Shown here: positions 44,131 through 51,960 of the stretch, piece by piece
Numbering within the stretch: position 1 is the first letter of the stretch
Layout: each line of letters starts with the position of its first letter
DNA from: an uncultured Clostridia bacterium
Lineage (GTDB): Bacteria; Bacillota; Clostridia; Oscillospirales; Acutalibacteraceae
Length of the DNA: 59,319 bases
Assembly (NCBI GenBank): GCA_937898625.1
Contig: CALEJF010000019.1
Coordinates: forward strand, 1 to 59,319
Reading direction: 5' to 3'
The notes under the pieces: generated by a model
What the model was told of the DNA's origin: nothing
Databases searched by the model: none
The model's input: only the letters and a program-made list of their open reading frames with translations
Program-made: the position numbers and the translations under genes

Positions 44131-44421
44131 CTATGGTTCAATTATGTTTATTCCGTATATTTCTTCAACACCTGTAAATTTTTTGGAAGAATATGTTGTT
44201 GTATTTGAAATACTGTCAGTGGTTATTTTAAGTCCCATTGCACCAATATCACGATTTATAATATTAGAATCTGTAATTTGCTGAAGTGTATAATTGTCAG
44301 CACCATTCATATCTTCGATATGCTCAAGACCATCCTGCGTAAACCAGATAACAGCAACAACTACTATGACTATGGCACATATAACTACAAGAATCTTTTT
44401 TGTTTTTTCATTAAGCTTCAT
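44131..44421 (-). CDS. Small membrane-anchored protein upstream of cstA
   Basis: A 96-residue protein with one N-terminal membrane helix (about 10-27, ILVVICAIVIVVVAVIWF) and an external domain of about 65 residues without cysteines. I do not recognise a family. Close spacing to cstA (11 bases) and to the upstream 116-residue gene suggests an accessory of the transporter, by position only. Confidence 0.65.
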   Translation of the reverse strand: MKLNEKTKKILVVICAIVIVVVAVIWFTQDGLEHIEDMNGADNYTLQQITDSNIINRDIGAMGLKITTDSISNTTTYSSKKFTGVEEIYGINIIEP

Positions 44422-44435
44422 TTCCTTGTTTCCCC

Positions 44436-44786
44436 TTATTTTATATTTTCAGAGCATGTACATGTACCTATCAAATCATCGCCATGAGAATAATATTCAC
44501 ATTCCGCACATTCCTTGAATTTGCTCAATTTACCTTTATAGTGCTTACAAGCATCTTGCATTTTTGTTACAAAAGCATGACCACGGTCTGTATATTCCGG
44601 TATTTTAATAAAATCAGGATAAATAGGCATTGGCTCAACTGCGGGATTTTCCCTTTCACATTCCTCATAATAACCGTAGTACAGTTTGAATGTATGCCCT
44701 TGGATATTCAAAACTTTATAGAGGTCTCCCTCTTTTATTTGTTTCCTTGTTTCCTTAAAAGAAGAATTACCAAACATCTCATTCAC
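44436..44786 (-). CDS. Small cysteine-containing protein of unknown function
   Basis: A 116-residue soluble protein, first in the cstA cluster. The C terminus has a five-cysteine pattern (CKHY ... CAEC ... CTC, about residues 84-112), possibly a metal site. The middle part is rich in Tyr, Glu and Pro (YYEECERENPAVEPMPIYPD). No family is recognised. RBS AAAGGTG lies before ATG 44786. Confidence 0.6.
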   Translation of the reverse strand: MNEMFGNSSFKETRKQIKEGDLYKVLNIQGHTFKLYYGYYEECERENPAVEPMPIYPDFIKIPEYTDRGHAFVTKMQDACKHYKGKLSKFKECAECEYYSHGDDLIGTCTCSENIK

Positions 44787-44802
44787 CTTTCTTTCTCAAT
44801 AA

Positions 44803-44838
44803 AAAATGCTATACCGTTTCATTGACAACAGTATAGCA
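44803..44838 (-). terminator. Terminator after the LuxR-type regulator
   Basis: TGCTATAC (44807-44814) / GTATAGCA (44831-44838) with T's following on the minus strand. The loop also contains TTGTCA, which could double as a -35 box for the cstA cluster. Confidence 0.55.
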
Positions 44839-44934
44839 GAGAATTTATTATTTTTTTATTACCCTAAAAAGCATTTTGGGGTCATATTTTTGAAAGTGAT
44901 ATATATCTTTTATGACATATTTTGGATATGATTT

Positions 44935-46182
44935 TTATAAGAAGGCGGCAAATTCATCACGACTTACACCTGTTTTTTCGGAAACAATGCGAATTGCTTG
45001 CTTAACACCCGATAGGGACATATGAAGTTTTTCGGCAATTTCGCTGTTTTGCATACCAAAAGAAGCAAGTTTTGCAACTTCTCTTTCTCTTTGTGAAAGC
45101 GTTGTTATAATTGTTTTTCCACGAACACTTCCACTAAGCTTTGACCACCCTGTATTGTATATTTTATAAAGTGATTTAACCTTATTCCACACATCAGGGT
45201 CAAGCCGAGTTAATCGACTTTCTAAAAGAGGATATAAGGTACGGCAATATTCCGCAAGTAATCCATAAAGTTTATCGTTAAGAGATAATGCTATGGCACG
45301 GTCTATATGATAAATTGCCTGTTCATCATTTCCAATGGTATTATATACGGTAGCACAAGTCATTCGCAGATAAATTTCTGCAATGAGAGATTTATCTGCC
45401 ATTGTCTGAGAAATCATAGGCTCAATAGTGGATGGTATCATAGTCAGCAGAGAAAGTCCGTAAACACCTGGCAATTCAATTTGTTTTGTGGCTAAAGCAT
45501 ATCCTACGGCGTATAAATACTTCGCATAATACACCTTTGCTGCAGGGAGAGCATCATCAGGCAAAACCTCAAAACGGCCAATTTTAAACCATTCCGGAAA
45601 TGTTTCAATATTATAGAGCATACTGTCAACTGCCGTAATTGAAAACGCCATAATATCACGGTCCTTATCTGTTTCTCCTGGTGCTTCTGCAATATGCATC
45701 TTGGCTTTTCTCCACATATTAAGGTCACCGTGCCAGATAGCACAAAGTGCTAAAAGCATACCTGCAGAAAGAACAGCATAAAAACCCGAGTGCTTGTTTA
45801 ATAAATAATTTGCACTTTCATAAACCTTATCAATTTCACCACGGGAATACGCAATTTCTGCAGCAAAAAGAACTTGTGCTTCGTGATTATCAGAAAGTTG
45901 CAATATACTTTCGTCTGCGGTACCGGGCGTATTATATAAATCACTCATATAAAGAAAAGGTGTTTTTCTCGGCAGTGGAAGATTTACATTTAATAAATCA
46001 AGCATTTCTTTTCTGCCTGCTTTTGTTCTTCCGTCTACCGGCTTATCGGCTTCTTGTGGAATCATCCAATCCCTGCCAAAGCGAAATGCACCCTCAATTT
46101 TCCCTTGAGAACAAAGCACCTGAACTCTCCGAGTGGATAAACCCCATTTTTTTGCAACATCTTCAATCTTTAAATAATCCAT
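44935..46182 (-). CDS. LuxR-type transcriptional regulator with N-terminal excisionase-like HTH
   Basis: A 415-residue regulator with two DNA-binding ends. Residues 1-50 (YLKIEDVAKKWGLSTRRVQV, GRDWMIPQEADKP) resemble an excisionase/MerR-like helix-turn-helix. Residues about 60-340 are all-helical and TPR-like. The C terminus (about 350-415) is a LuxR HTH with TTLSQREREVAKLA and NSEIAEKLHMSLSGVKQ. No kinase or ATPase domain is visible. It stands upstream of the cstA cluster on the same strand. Two direct repeats lie in its own promoter, so autoregulation is likely. Confidence 0.82.
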   Translation of the reverse strand: MDYLKIEDVAKKWGLSTRRVQVLCSQGKIEGAFRFGRDWMIPQEADKPVDGRTKAGRKEMLDLLNVNLPLPRKTPFLYMSDLYNTPGTADESILQLSDNHEAQVLFAAEIAYSRGEIDKVYESANYLLNKHSGFYAVLSAGMLLALCAIWHGDLNMWRKAKMHIAEAPGETDKDRDIMAFSITAVDSMLYNIETFPEWFKIGRFEVLPDDALPAAKVYYAKYLYAVGYALATKQIELPGVYGLSLLTMIPSTIEPMISQTMADKSLIAEIYLRMTCATVYNTIGNDEQAIYHIDRAIALSLNDKLYGLLAEYCRTLYPLLESRLTRLDPDVWNKVKSLYKIYNTGWSKLSGSVRGKTIITTLSQREREVAKLASFGMQNSEIAEKLHMSLSGVKQAIRIVSEKTGVSRDEFAAFL

Positions 46183-46201
46183 AATTATACCTCACAATTG
46201 G

Positions 46202-46243
46202 TATTATTCGTTTTACCGATTGATATATTATTCGTTATACCGA
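46202..46243 (-). promoter_or_regulatory. Tandem 18-bp operator candidates
   Basis: TATTATTCGTTTTACCGA (46202-46219) and TATTATTCGTTATACCGA (46226-46243) differ at one base and are 24 bp apart. They cover the transcription start and early leader of the LuxR-type gene. Confidence 0.65.
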
Positions 46244-46248
46244 CATAT

Positions 46249-46277
46249 ATTATATCGCCTTTTGGGGAATAATTCAA
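46249..46277 (-). promoter_or_regulatory. Sigma-A promoter of the LuxR-type gene
   Basis: Minus-strand TTGAAT (46277-46272), 17-base spacer, TATAAT (46254-46249). Confidence 0.65.
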
Positions 46278-46305
46278 TACATTATTAGATATTTTCAAAA
46301 GTGTA

Positions 46306-46428
46306 TCATATATCAAAAAAGGTCGGTTTAACCGACCCTTTATCATTTGAAACTAATTCTTCAATTTTAACATCTATACCGCAAATATTCTTCTTCCCGT
46401 CAAAGTTATATATTTTCAAATTCAACAT
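46306..46428 (-). pseudogene. Possible 40-residue relic ORF
   Basis: A short frame starts MLNLKIYNFDGKKNICGIDV behind GGAG and stops after 40 codons, running through a terminator hairpin (GGTCGGTT/AACCGACC, 46321-46337, T run on the minus strand). The start has the feel of a clipped HTH protein N terminus, but this is a guess. The rest of 46430-46550 shows nothing. Confidence 0.2.
46314..46342 (-). terminator. Terminator hairpin in the nanA-luxR gap
   Basis: GGTCGGTT-T-AACCGACC followed by TTTTTT on the minus strand. Confidence 0.75.
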
Positions 46429-46549
46429 CTCCAAGTCTATTATGTGCTAATAATGCATATTTTTCTTAACTTTAACACATTGAATCAATATAATTGCGTT
46501 AAAGATGCTAATTTGTCCTCCACCGGATGCCCGTACCCTATTCGACATT

Positions 46550-46577
46550 AAAAAAACTCCCCGCAGGGAGTTTTTTT
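46550..46577 (-). terminator. Terminator of the nanA unit
   Basis: AAAACTCCC-CGCA-GGGAGTTTT with T's on both sides, just after the nanA stop. Confidence 0.9.
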
Positions 46578-47502
46578 ATTTAACCCATTTTGCAACGGCT
46601 GTTTCAACGAGTTCAACAACTTTGTCAACGATTGCTTCGTCACCATCCTGCAGGTTGAGGAGTGGTTCTCTTACTCCACCCAGCTGAAGTCCTGCTCTCT
46701 TTTTAAGGGCAGCCTTTGCAGTTGCGTACATATTTCCTTTAGTTGAGCACATTGTGTAAATAACTTCGTTGATGTCGTCCTGCAATTTATATGCTTCCTT
46801 AACATCACCGGCTTTAATCATATTGTTAAGTGTAACAAAAAGTTCAGGCATAACACCGTATGTTCCACCAATGCCACCTTCAGCACCAATCATACGACCA
46901 CCGATAAACTGTTCGTCAGGACCGTTGAAAATAACAACTTCACGGTTATTCATTTTTGCCTGGCGACGGAACATCTGAATATCCTGAATTGGCATTGATG
47001 AGTTCTTAACACCAATTACTCTTGGATTTTTAAGCATTTCATCAAACAATGGAAGTGTAAGTGCAACACCTGCAAGTTGAGGAATATTGTAGATAACATA
47101 ATCTGTGTTTGGAGCTGCTGCTGAAATGTCATTCCAGTATTTTGCAATAGCCTTTTCAGGAAGTCTGAAATAAATTGGAGGGATTGTTGCAATAGCATCT
47201 ACTCCAAGACTTTCAGCGTGTCGAGCAAGTTCGCAACTGTCCTTTGTATTGTTACAAGCAACATGAGCAATAATTGTAATTCTGCCCTTATTTGCCTCCA
47301 TAACTGCTTCAAGTGTCTTTTTTCTATCGTCAACGCTGTGGTAAATACATTCACCTGATGAACCGCCAACATAAAGACCGTCAACACCTTTTTCGATAAG
47401 GAACTCAACTAACGCCTTTGTACCATCAACTGAAATATCGCCGTTTTCATCATAGCAAGCATAGAATGCAGGAATTACTCCCTTATATTTTTCAAGACTC
47501 AT
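46576..47502 (-). CDS. nanA: N-acetylneuraminate lyase (NanA/DapA superfamily)
   Basis: A 308-residue TIM-barrel aldolase of the DapA/NanA family. The phosphate-carboxylate motif GGSSGE is at 46-51, Tyr138 is in YNIP and the Schiff-base lysine is K166 in RVIGVKNSS. Together with the upstream epimerase gene this points to cleavage of sialic acid to ManNAc and pyruvate. I chose ATG 47502, with AGAGG at a good distance, over the in-frame TTG at 47511. Only five bases separate it from the epimerase gene. Confidence 0.9.
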   Translation of the reverse strand: MSLEKYKGVIPAFYACYDENGDISVDGTKALVEFLIEKGVDGLYVGGSSGECIYHSVDDRKKTLEAVMEANKGRITIIAHVACNNTKDSCELARHAESLGVDAIATIPPIYFRLPEKAIAKYWNDISAAAPNTDYVIYNIPQLAGVALTLPLFDEMLKNPRVIGVKNSSMPIQDIQMFRRQAKMNNREVVIFNGPDEQFIGGRMIGAEGGIGGTYGVMPELFVTLNNMIKAGDVKEAYKLQDDINEVIYTMCSTKGNMYATAKAALKKRAGLQLGGVREPLLNLQDGDEAIVDKVVELVETAVAKWVK

Positions 47503-47507
47503 TTTTA

Positions 47508-48704
47508 TCAACCTCTTTCTTCAATTTCTTTCATCATCTGGTCAAGCATAATAAGACATCTCGGCACATGGAATGGTCCTTTGAATGTTGAACCAATACA
47601 AGCAGGAAGTGTAGGATTACCGTCACGACGGAGATAACCGTACCATTCACCACAAGGTGCTACTGCAAAATGGTCCTTTGTATAATTGAACAACTGATTA
47701 AAGATTTTAAGATATTTTTCATCATTTGTATCTCTGTAAATCATCAAAGATGCAATAAGTGCCTCATTGTGTGGCCACCAGAGCTTCATATCGTGTTCAT
47801 AAGCCTCAGGTGGGTTGCCAAGGCAATCAAAGAAATAGAGAATTCCGCCAAAATCCTTGTCCCAGCCTTTTTCAAAAGCCATATCAAAAATCTCAATAGC
47901 TTTTTTATGTAATTCCTTGTCACCTGTCTGATTTGCTCTTTCCATAAGGAACCAGCTACATTCAATGTCGTGTCCCGGGTTTACAACTCGTCCTTCTGTA
48001 ATGTTAAGACGAGGTGTACCGTCAAGAGAAACACTTTCAAGAGTACAACCCAAATCTTTCTTAACATGATATTTAAAAATATCCTCAACACATTCGTCAG
48101 CACGCTTATTGTAAAGGTCTGCATTTTCAGGGTCAACACGAAGAAGCACGGATGTAACATTGAGTAAAATCATTGGAATACCAAGTGCACGCCCTGTACG
48201 AGTTGCAGGTTCAGTTTTCGGACCTAAACCTGTCGGGTCAGCCATACCATGATTAAGATTCCAATACATATCGTATGCTTTTCTCGCTCTTTCCAAATGT
48301 TCTCTCTCACCTGTAATGCCGTAATACTCAGCATTCGCAATACAGTAAAATGCCTCTGAATAGCAATATCTTCTCTGACGAAGTGGCTTACCATCTTCTG
48401 TAACTGTAAAATAGAGTCTACCGTCAGCATTTCTGTTTACACAGTAATTTTCAAGGAAATCAAGACAACTCTTTGACGCATCAAGCCATTCCTGCTTTAC
48501 GCCATAAACATGGCAAAGATATGAAAAAATCCATCCGCATCTTCCCTGCATCCACACGCTTTTGTCAGTTGAAAAAACTTTTCCGTTTTTGTCAAGACAA
48601 GTGTAAACACCACCGTGAACTTTATCCATACCATTCTGAAGCCAGAAATCGGCAACACTGTTGAGCTCGTCTAAAACCCATTGTCTTTGCTCTTGAAGGT
48701 TCAT
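47508..48704 (-). CDS. N-acyl-D-glucosamine 2-epimerase
   Basis: A 398-residue (alpha/alpha)6-barrel epimerase of the AGE family, which interconverts ManNAc and GlcNAc. WMQGRCGWIFSYLC, RYCYSEAFYC, VNPGHDIECSWFLMERA and LWWPHNEALIA are the conserved active-site segments with the catalytic histidines. The start is ATG 48704, after GAGGTG; the GTG nine bases upstream overlaps that site. With nanA it forms a two-gene sialic-acid/ManNAc unit. Kinase, deacetylase and transporter are not adjacent. Confidence 0.93.
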   Translation of the reverse strand: MNLQEQRQWVLDELNSVADFWLQNGMDKVHGGVYTCLDKNGKVFSTDKSVWMQGRCGWIFSYLCHVYGVKQEWLDASKSCLDFLENYCVNRNADGRLYFTVTEDGKPLRQRRYCYSEAFYCIANAEYYGITGEREHLERARKAYDMYWNLNHGMADPTGLGPKTEPATRTGRALGIPMILLNVTSVLLRVDPENADLYNKRADECVEDIFKYHVKKDLGCTLESVSLDGTPRLNITEGRVVNPGHDIECSWFLMERANQTGDKELHKKAIEIFDMAFEKGWDKDFGGILYFFDCLGNPPEAYEHDMKLWWPHNEALIASLMIYRDTNDEKYLKIFNQLFNYTKDHFAVAPCGEWYGYLRRDGNPTLPACIGSTFKGPFHVPRCLIMLDQMMKEIEERG

Positions 48705-48847
48705 ATTTTTCACCTCATAAAATTAATAAACTACAAAGAAATTGTAGCACATAAAATACGCTTTGTAAAGAAAGAGTAACAAAAATAACCAATTTTTATA
48801 GGTGTAATAATTTTTTTGAAAAAGTTAAAATTATTTGTAAAAAGATG

Positions 48848-48876
48848 TTGACAAAACAAAACTCTTATATTATAAT
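48848..48876 (+). promoter_or_regulatory. Promoter of tRNA-Met/tRNA-Glu
   Basis: TTGACA (48848-48853), 17-base spacer, TATAAT (48871-48876): a consensus promoter. The region 48705-48847 is AT-rich and holds nothing else that I can see. Confidence 0.93.
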
Positions 48877-48904
48877 AATCAAGCCGTCAAAACGGCGGCT
48901 ACAT

Positions 48905-48981
48905 GGCGGCATAGCTTAGTTGGCTAGAGCGTCCGGTTCATACCCGGAAGGTCACAGGTTCAAGTCCCGTTGCCGCTACCA
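48905..48981 (+). tRNA. tRNA-Met (CAT), elongator type
   Basis: Acceptor GGCGGCA pairs with TGCCGCT (one G-T), anticodon loop TTCATAC gives CAT, and CCA is encoded. The acceptor and body resemble elongator tRNA-Met of Firmicutes, not the initiator. Confidence 0.93.
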
Positions 48982-48986
48982 AATAT

Positions 48987-49061
48987 GGCCCGGTGGTCAA
49001 GCGGTTAAGACACCGCCCTTTCACGGCGGTAACACGGGTTCGATTCCCGTCCGGGTCACCA
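48987..49061 (+). tRNA. tRNA-Glu (TTC)
   Basis: Acceptor GGCCCGG/CCGGGTC, anticodon stem-loop CCGCC-CTTTCAC-GGCGG with anticodon TTC, CCA encoded. Five bases after tRNA-Met. Confidence 0.95.
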
Positions 49062-49065
49062 TAGA

Positions 49066-49095
49066 GAAGCATCGCAATAGCGGTGCTTTTTCTTT
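49066..49095 (+). terminator. Terminator of tRNA-Met/Glu
   Basis: AGCATCGC-AATA-GCGGTGCT followed by TTTTCTTTT. Confidence 0.85.
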
Positions 49096-49206
49096 TGTAA
49101 ATCAGTGTGGCTTTATTATTAAACTTAGTTCTTCGCTTTGCACTCTAAAATCGTGTCGCAGACAGTATTTTTTTCTTTTCCTATCTGCATTTTTTAAAAA
49201 TTTCTA

Positions 49207-49235
49207 TTGACAAATAAAAAAATATAGTATATACT
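49207..49235 (+). promoter_or_regulatory. Promoter of tRNA-Pro
   Basis: TTGACA (49207-49212), 17-base spacer, TATACT (49230-49235). Confidence 0.88.
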
Positions 49236-49263
49236 ATCAAGGCTGACAAAAAAGTGCATACTT

Positions 49264-49339
49264 CGGGGTGTAGCGCAGATGGTAGCGCGCTTGCTTTGGG
49301 AGCAAGATGCCGCAGGTTCGACTCCTGTCACTCCGACCA
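49264..49339 (+). tRNA. tRNA-Pro (TGG)
   Basis: Acceptor CGGGGTG/CACTCCG, anticodon arm CTTGC-TTTGGGA-GCAAG with anticodon TGG, CCA encoded. Fifteen bases of its T-arm and acceptor (49317-49331) recur at 57620-57634. Confidence 0.96.
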
Positions 49340-49380
49340 AAATAGCAGTTTCGACTTCTGTCGTGACTGCTATTTTCTTT
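49340..49380 (+). terminator. Terminator of tRNA-Pro
   Basis: AAAATAGCAGT / ACTGCTATTTT around a 16-base loop, followed by CTTT. Confidence 0.8.
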
Positions 49381-49544
49381 GTATTTGATATATGGAGTCG
49401 AGCGCTGACAGTGGTAGCCGTAGGTTTGACCACAAAAAATATAATGGGTTTTTATATGAGTCATCGGACTTTTTTTATATAAAATGCAGAAAACTATTTC
49501 ATTTATGAATAATTTGTGTTAAAATTCTGCACGGAGGTAATTTT

Positions 49545-51707
49545 ATGGGAAATGAAAGTAATTCAAACATTATATCAAAAGCAAAAAATCTAATAAATAC
49601 CGCAAAAACTTATTGGCATACTCCCCCAAAGGGAAATTACATTCCATATAAAGAAGTGGCAAGCCTAAGCGGTGCCGGATTCGGTGTTCACTGGACAACT
49701 CTTCTTTCATCTACAATAGGTCTTAATGCGGGTAACTTTCTTGTTGGTGCAAGTATAGGTCTTGAACCTATGGATTTGCAAATTATGCTTAATATTGCAA
49801 ACATTATAGGTATTCCTATCGGTATTTTCCGTGCATGGTATTACGACAACCACAATCTAAAGGGTGGAAAATTCTTGCCTTTCATAAGACTGACAAGTTT
49901 TCCTATTGTTCTTATTTCGCTTCTTTTTGTATGGCTTCCGTATGAGCATTTTGAATACTCAACAAAGGTCATTGTTGTCTGGTTTATGTATTTCTTCCTG
50001 AGTTTCTTCTCAGGTTTTTACAGCGAAAGTTATACATATTTCCAACAGATTATAAGTCCTGACGCACAAGAGCGAGCGACGGTTATGAGTATTTCTCAAG
50101 TTGTTTATTCTCTTGCTCCTACAATTACAGGCTTTCTTCTTCCGACACTTGCGGCATTTACTTGGGGTAATAATAATATCTGGACTTACAGAATAATCTA
50201 TCCTATATTTACAATTATCGGTCTTATTATCAGCACTGTTTTCTTCCGCAAGGTAAAGGAGCGTCTTGTTCTTCCGCGAAGAAAGCCTGAACCTGTAAGA
50301 ATGCTTGATGCAATCCGTGAAGTTGCAAAGAACAAATATTATTGGATTATTCAGGCTGCAGGTTGGGTTGTATTCCTTGAATCGGGCTATGGTGTTGTTC
50401 TTGGTTGGTCTTTCGTTTATGCAAACGGCGGTGATTACGAAAAGTTCTTCGGTCTTGCTACTACCATTATTGGCAACGCATCACTATGGTCAATGTTATT
50501 GGCTCCTCTTGCTATAAAGAAGATGGGTAAAAGAAATCTCCTGATTACTGCAAACACAATCAACATTTTCGTTCTTTTAGTTTTATATTTTGTTTATAAA
50601 AACATTTTACTTGTTTGCATTCTCTGGTATTTTAATACATTCATAAATACCTTCTGGAATATTGTTCAGCATAACATAAGTGCTGATATGAGAGACTATC
50701 ACCAATGGAAAACAGGTGTCAGAGTTGACGGGCTTTTCGGACCTTTAGGAATGATAGGTACTGTAATAGGTCTCTTTACAGGTATGGTTTATCCTGCAAT
50801 TTACGAAAGAATGGGACTTAAAAGCGACTACAACGTTCTTTATGACGACAATATGAGGAATAACCTTTTTGAGGTTCTCATTCTCTTCTCTGCTTTTGGT
50901 GCTCTACTGAATCTTATTCCGTTCATTTTCTATGACCTGACGGAAAACAAGCACAAAGCATATATTCATGTTCTGAAAATTCGTGCTATGTTTGAAAATC
51001 ACGCATTAGGCGTTCTTGAAGACGGCGAACTTGAAGAAACTATGGAAATCATTCATGAAGCTCAAGAACTTTTTGGAAAAGAAAAATTGATTGTAGACAA
51101 AACTGCTCTTAATGAAGCAAAACAGCTACCACATAAGACTAAAGACGAAAAGCAGATTCGCAAAGAAGCAATCAAAAAAGCCAAAGCAGAAATCCAGAAA
51201 ATCAAAGAAACAAATCTTGCTATTGAACGCTCTGCCATCATTATGGAAGATGTTAACAAGTTCTCAGGCGAAGTGGGCAAGGCAAAAATTATGCAGGCTC
51301 AAAAAGACATAGAAAAAGATATGCTTCACTATTACGAGGATGTTGCCGTGCAAATGAAAGCAGCTAAAAATCTTCCTAAAAAGACTGCAACAGAAAAGGC
51401 AATTCGTGCCGACGCAATTAAAAATGTACGAATTAAAAAGGAATCTGCATCTCTTATCAAAAAATATGGTATTGATAACATTAAGATTCCTGATGAATCC
51501 GTCAAAGAAGAACTTCTTAATCGTGAAACCCACGGATTTGTTGAAAGCTTAAAGGTTAAACAAGAACTTCGTGCTTATCTTAAATATGCTTCTGTTTATG
51601 CAAGAGTTATCAAGCCATATACCGAAGCAAAACTTCTTCTTACTCAAGCCGAGAATTATACACATTACGAAGAACTTGAACGAGAATACATTTCATTAAA
51701 AAACTGA
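49545..51707 (+). CDS. MFS transporter (GPH sugar:cation symporter-like) with long cytosolic tail
   Basis: A 720-residue protein. Residues about 35-470 hold 12 membrane helices with GPH/MFS_2-type marks, such as KEVASLSGAGFGVHWT at the start, SYTYFQQIISPDAQERATVM after helix 4, and SADMRDYHQWKTGVRVDG in the later loop. The last about 245 residues (475-720) are charged and all-helical, without membrane segments, and include KTKDEKQIRKEAIKKAKAE and a similar block KTATEKAIRADAIKNVRIKK. GPH proteins usually have about 450-500 residues, so this tail is an addition. It is transcribed alone, with RBS CGGAGGT and a strong terminator. Substrate unknown, perhaps a glycoside. Confidence 0.85.
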   Translation: MGNESNSNIISKAKNLINTAKTYWHTPPKGNYIPYKEVASLSGAGFGVHWTTLLSSTIGLNAGNFLVGASIGLEPMDLQIMLNIANIIGIPIGIFRAWYYDNHNLKGGKFLPFIRLTSFPIVLISLLFVWLPYEHFEYSTKVIVVWFMYFFLSFFSGFYSESYTYFQQIISPDAQERATVMSISQVVYSLAPTITGFLLPTLAAFTWGNNNIWTYRIIYPIFTIIGLIISTVFFRKVKERLVLPRRKPEPVRMLDAIREVAKNKYYWIIQAAGWVVFLESGYGVVLGWSFVYANGGDYEKFFGLATTIIGNASLWSMLLAPLAIKKMGKRNLLITANTINIFVLLVLYFVYKNILLVCILWYFNTFINTFWNIVQHNISADMRDYHQWKTGVRVDGLFGPLGMIGTVIGLFTGMVYPAIYERMGLKSDYNVLYDDNMRNNLFEVLILFSAFGALLNLIPFIFYDLTENKHKAYIHVLKIRAMFENHALGVLEDGELEETMEIIHEAQELFGKEKLIVDKTALNEAKQLPHKTKDEKQIRKEAIKKAKAEIQKIKETNLAIERSAIIMEDVNKFSGEVGKAKIMQAQKDIEKDMLHYYEDVAVQMKAAKNLPKKTATEKAIRADAIKNVRIKKESASLIKKYGIDNIKIPDESVKEELLNRETHGFVESLKVKQELRAYLKYASVYARVIKPYTEAKLLLTQAENYTHYEELEREYISLKN

Positions 51708-51718
51708 TAACATCTATG

Positions 51719-51756
51719 AAAAAATCCTTATGATGAAAAGAGTCATAAGGATTTTT
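51719..51756 (+). terminator. Terminator of the MFS gene
   Basis: AAAATCCTTATGA / TCATAAGGATTTT with a nine-base loop. Confidence 0.9.
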
Positions 51757-51903
51757 CTTTTGCTTGCACAATTCAAGAAAATCGTATTTTAACGACATAA
51801 ACTTAAAGTATTAAAACTTCCCGAAACTGCACTGACCGTAGGGATAATAGTCTTTGTCGTTTTGAGAGTAATAAATAAATTTAAGGAACAGCCTTAAACA
51901 GAA

Positions 51904-51930
51904 AAAGCAGACCAAAAAGGTCTGCCTCTC
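51904..51930 (-). terminator. Terminator of the large secreted protein gene
   Basis: GCAGACC-AAAAA-GGTCTGC, followed by TTTTTC on the minus strand. Between 51757 and 51904 no gene is visible apart from a start-less frame ending LPETALTVGIIVFVVLRVIN, perhaps a relic. Confidence 0.85.
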
Positions 51931-51960
51931 TTTATAATCTTATTCTGATATTGCTTTTTA

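Noticed and set aside
48920..49210. Open frame over tRNA-Met and tRNA-Glu
   Set aside because: It overlaps two clear tRNA genes and has no homology-like features.
51790..51896. Short frame ending LPETALTVGIIVFVVLRVIN
   Set aside because: It has no start codon and no ribosome binding site. At best it is the 3' remnant of a lost membrane-protein gene. The LPETA match to a sortase motif is not in a gene.
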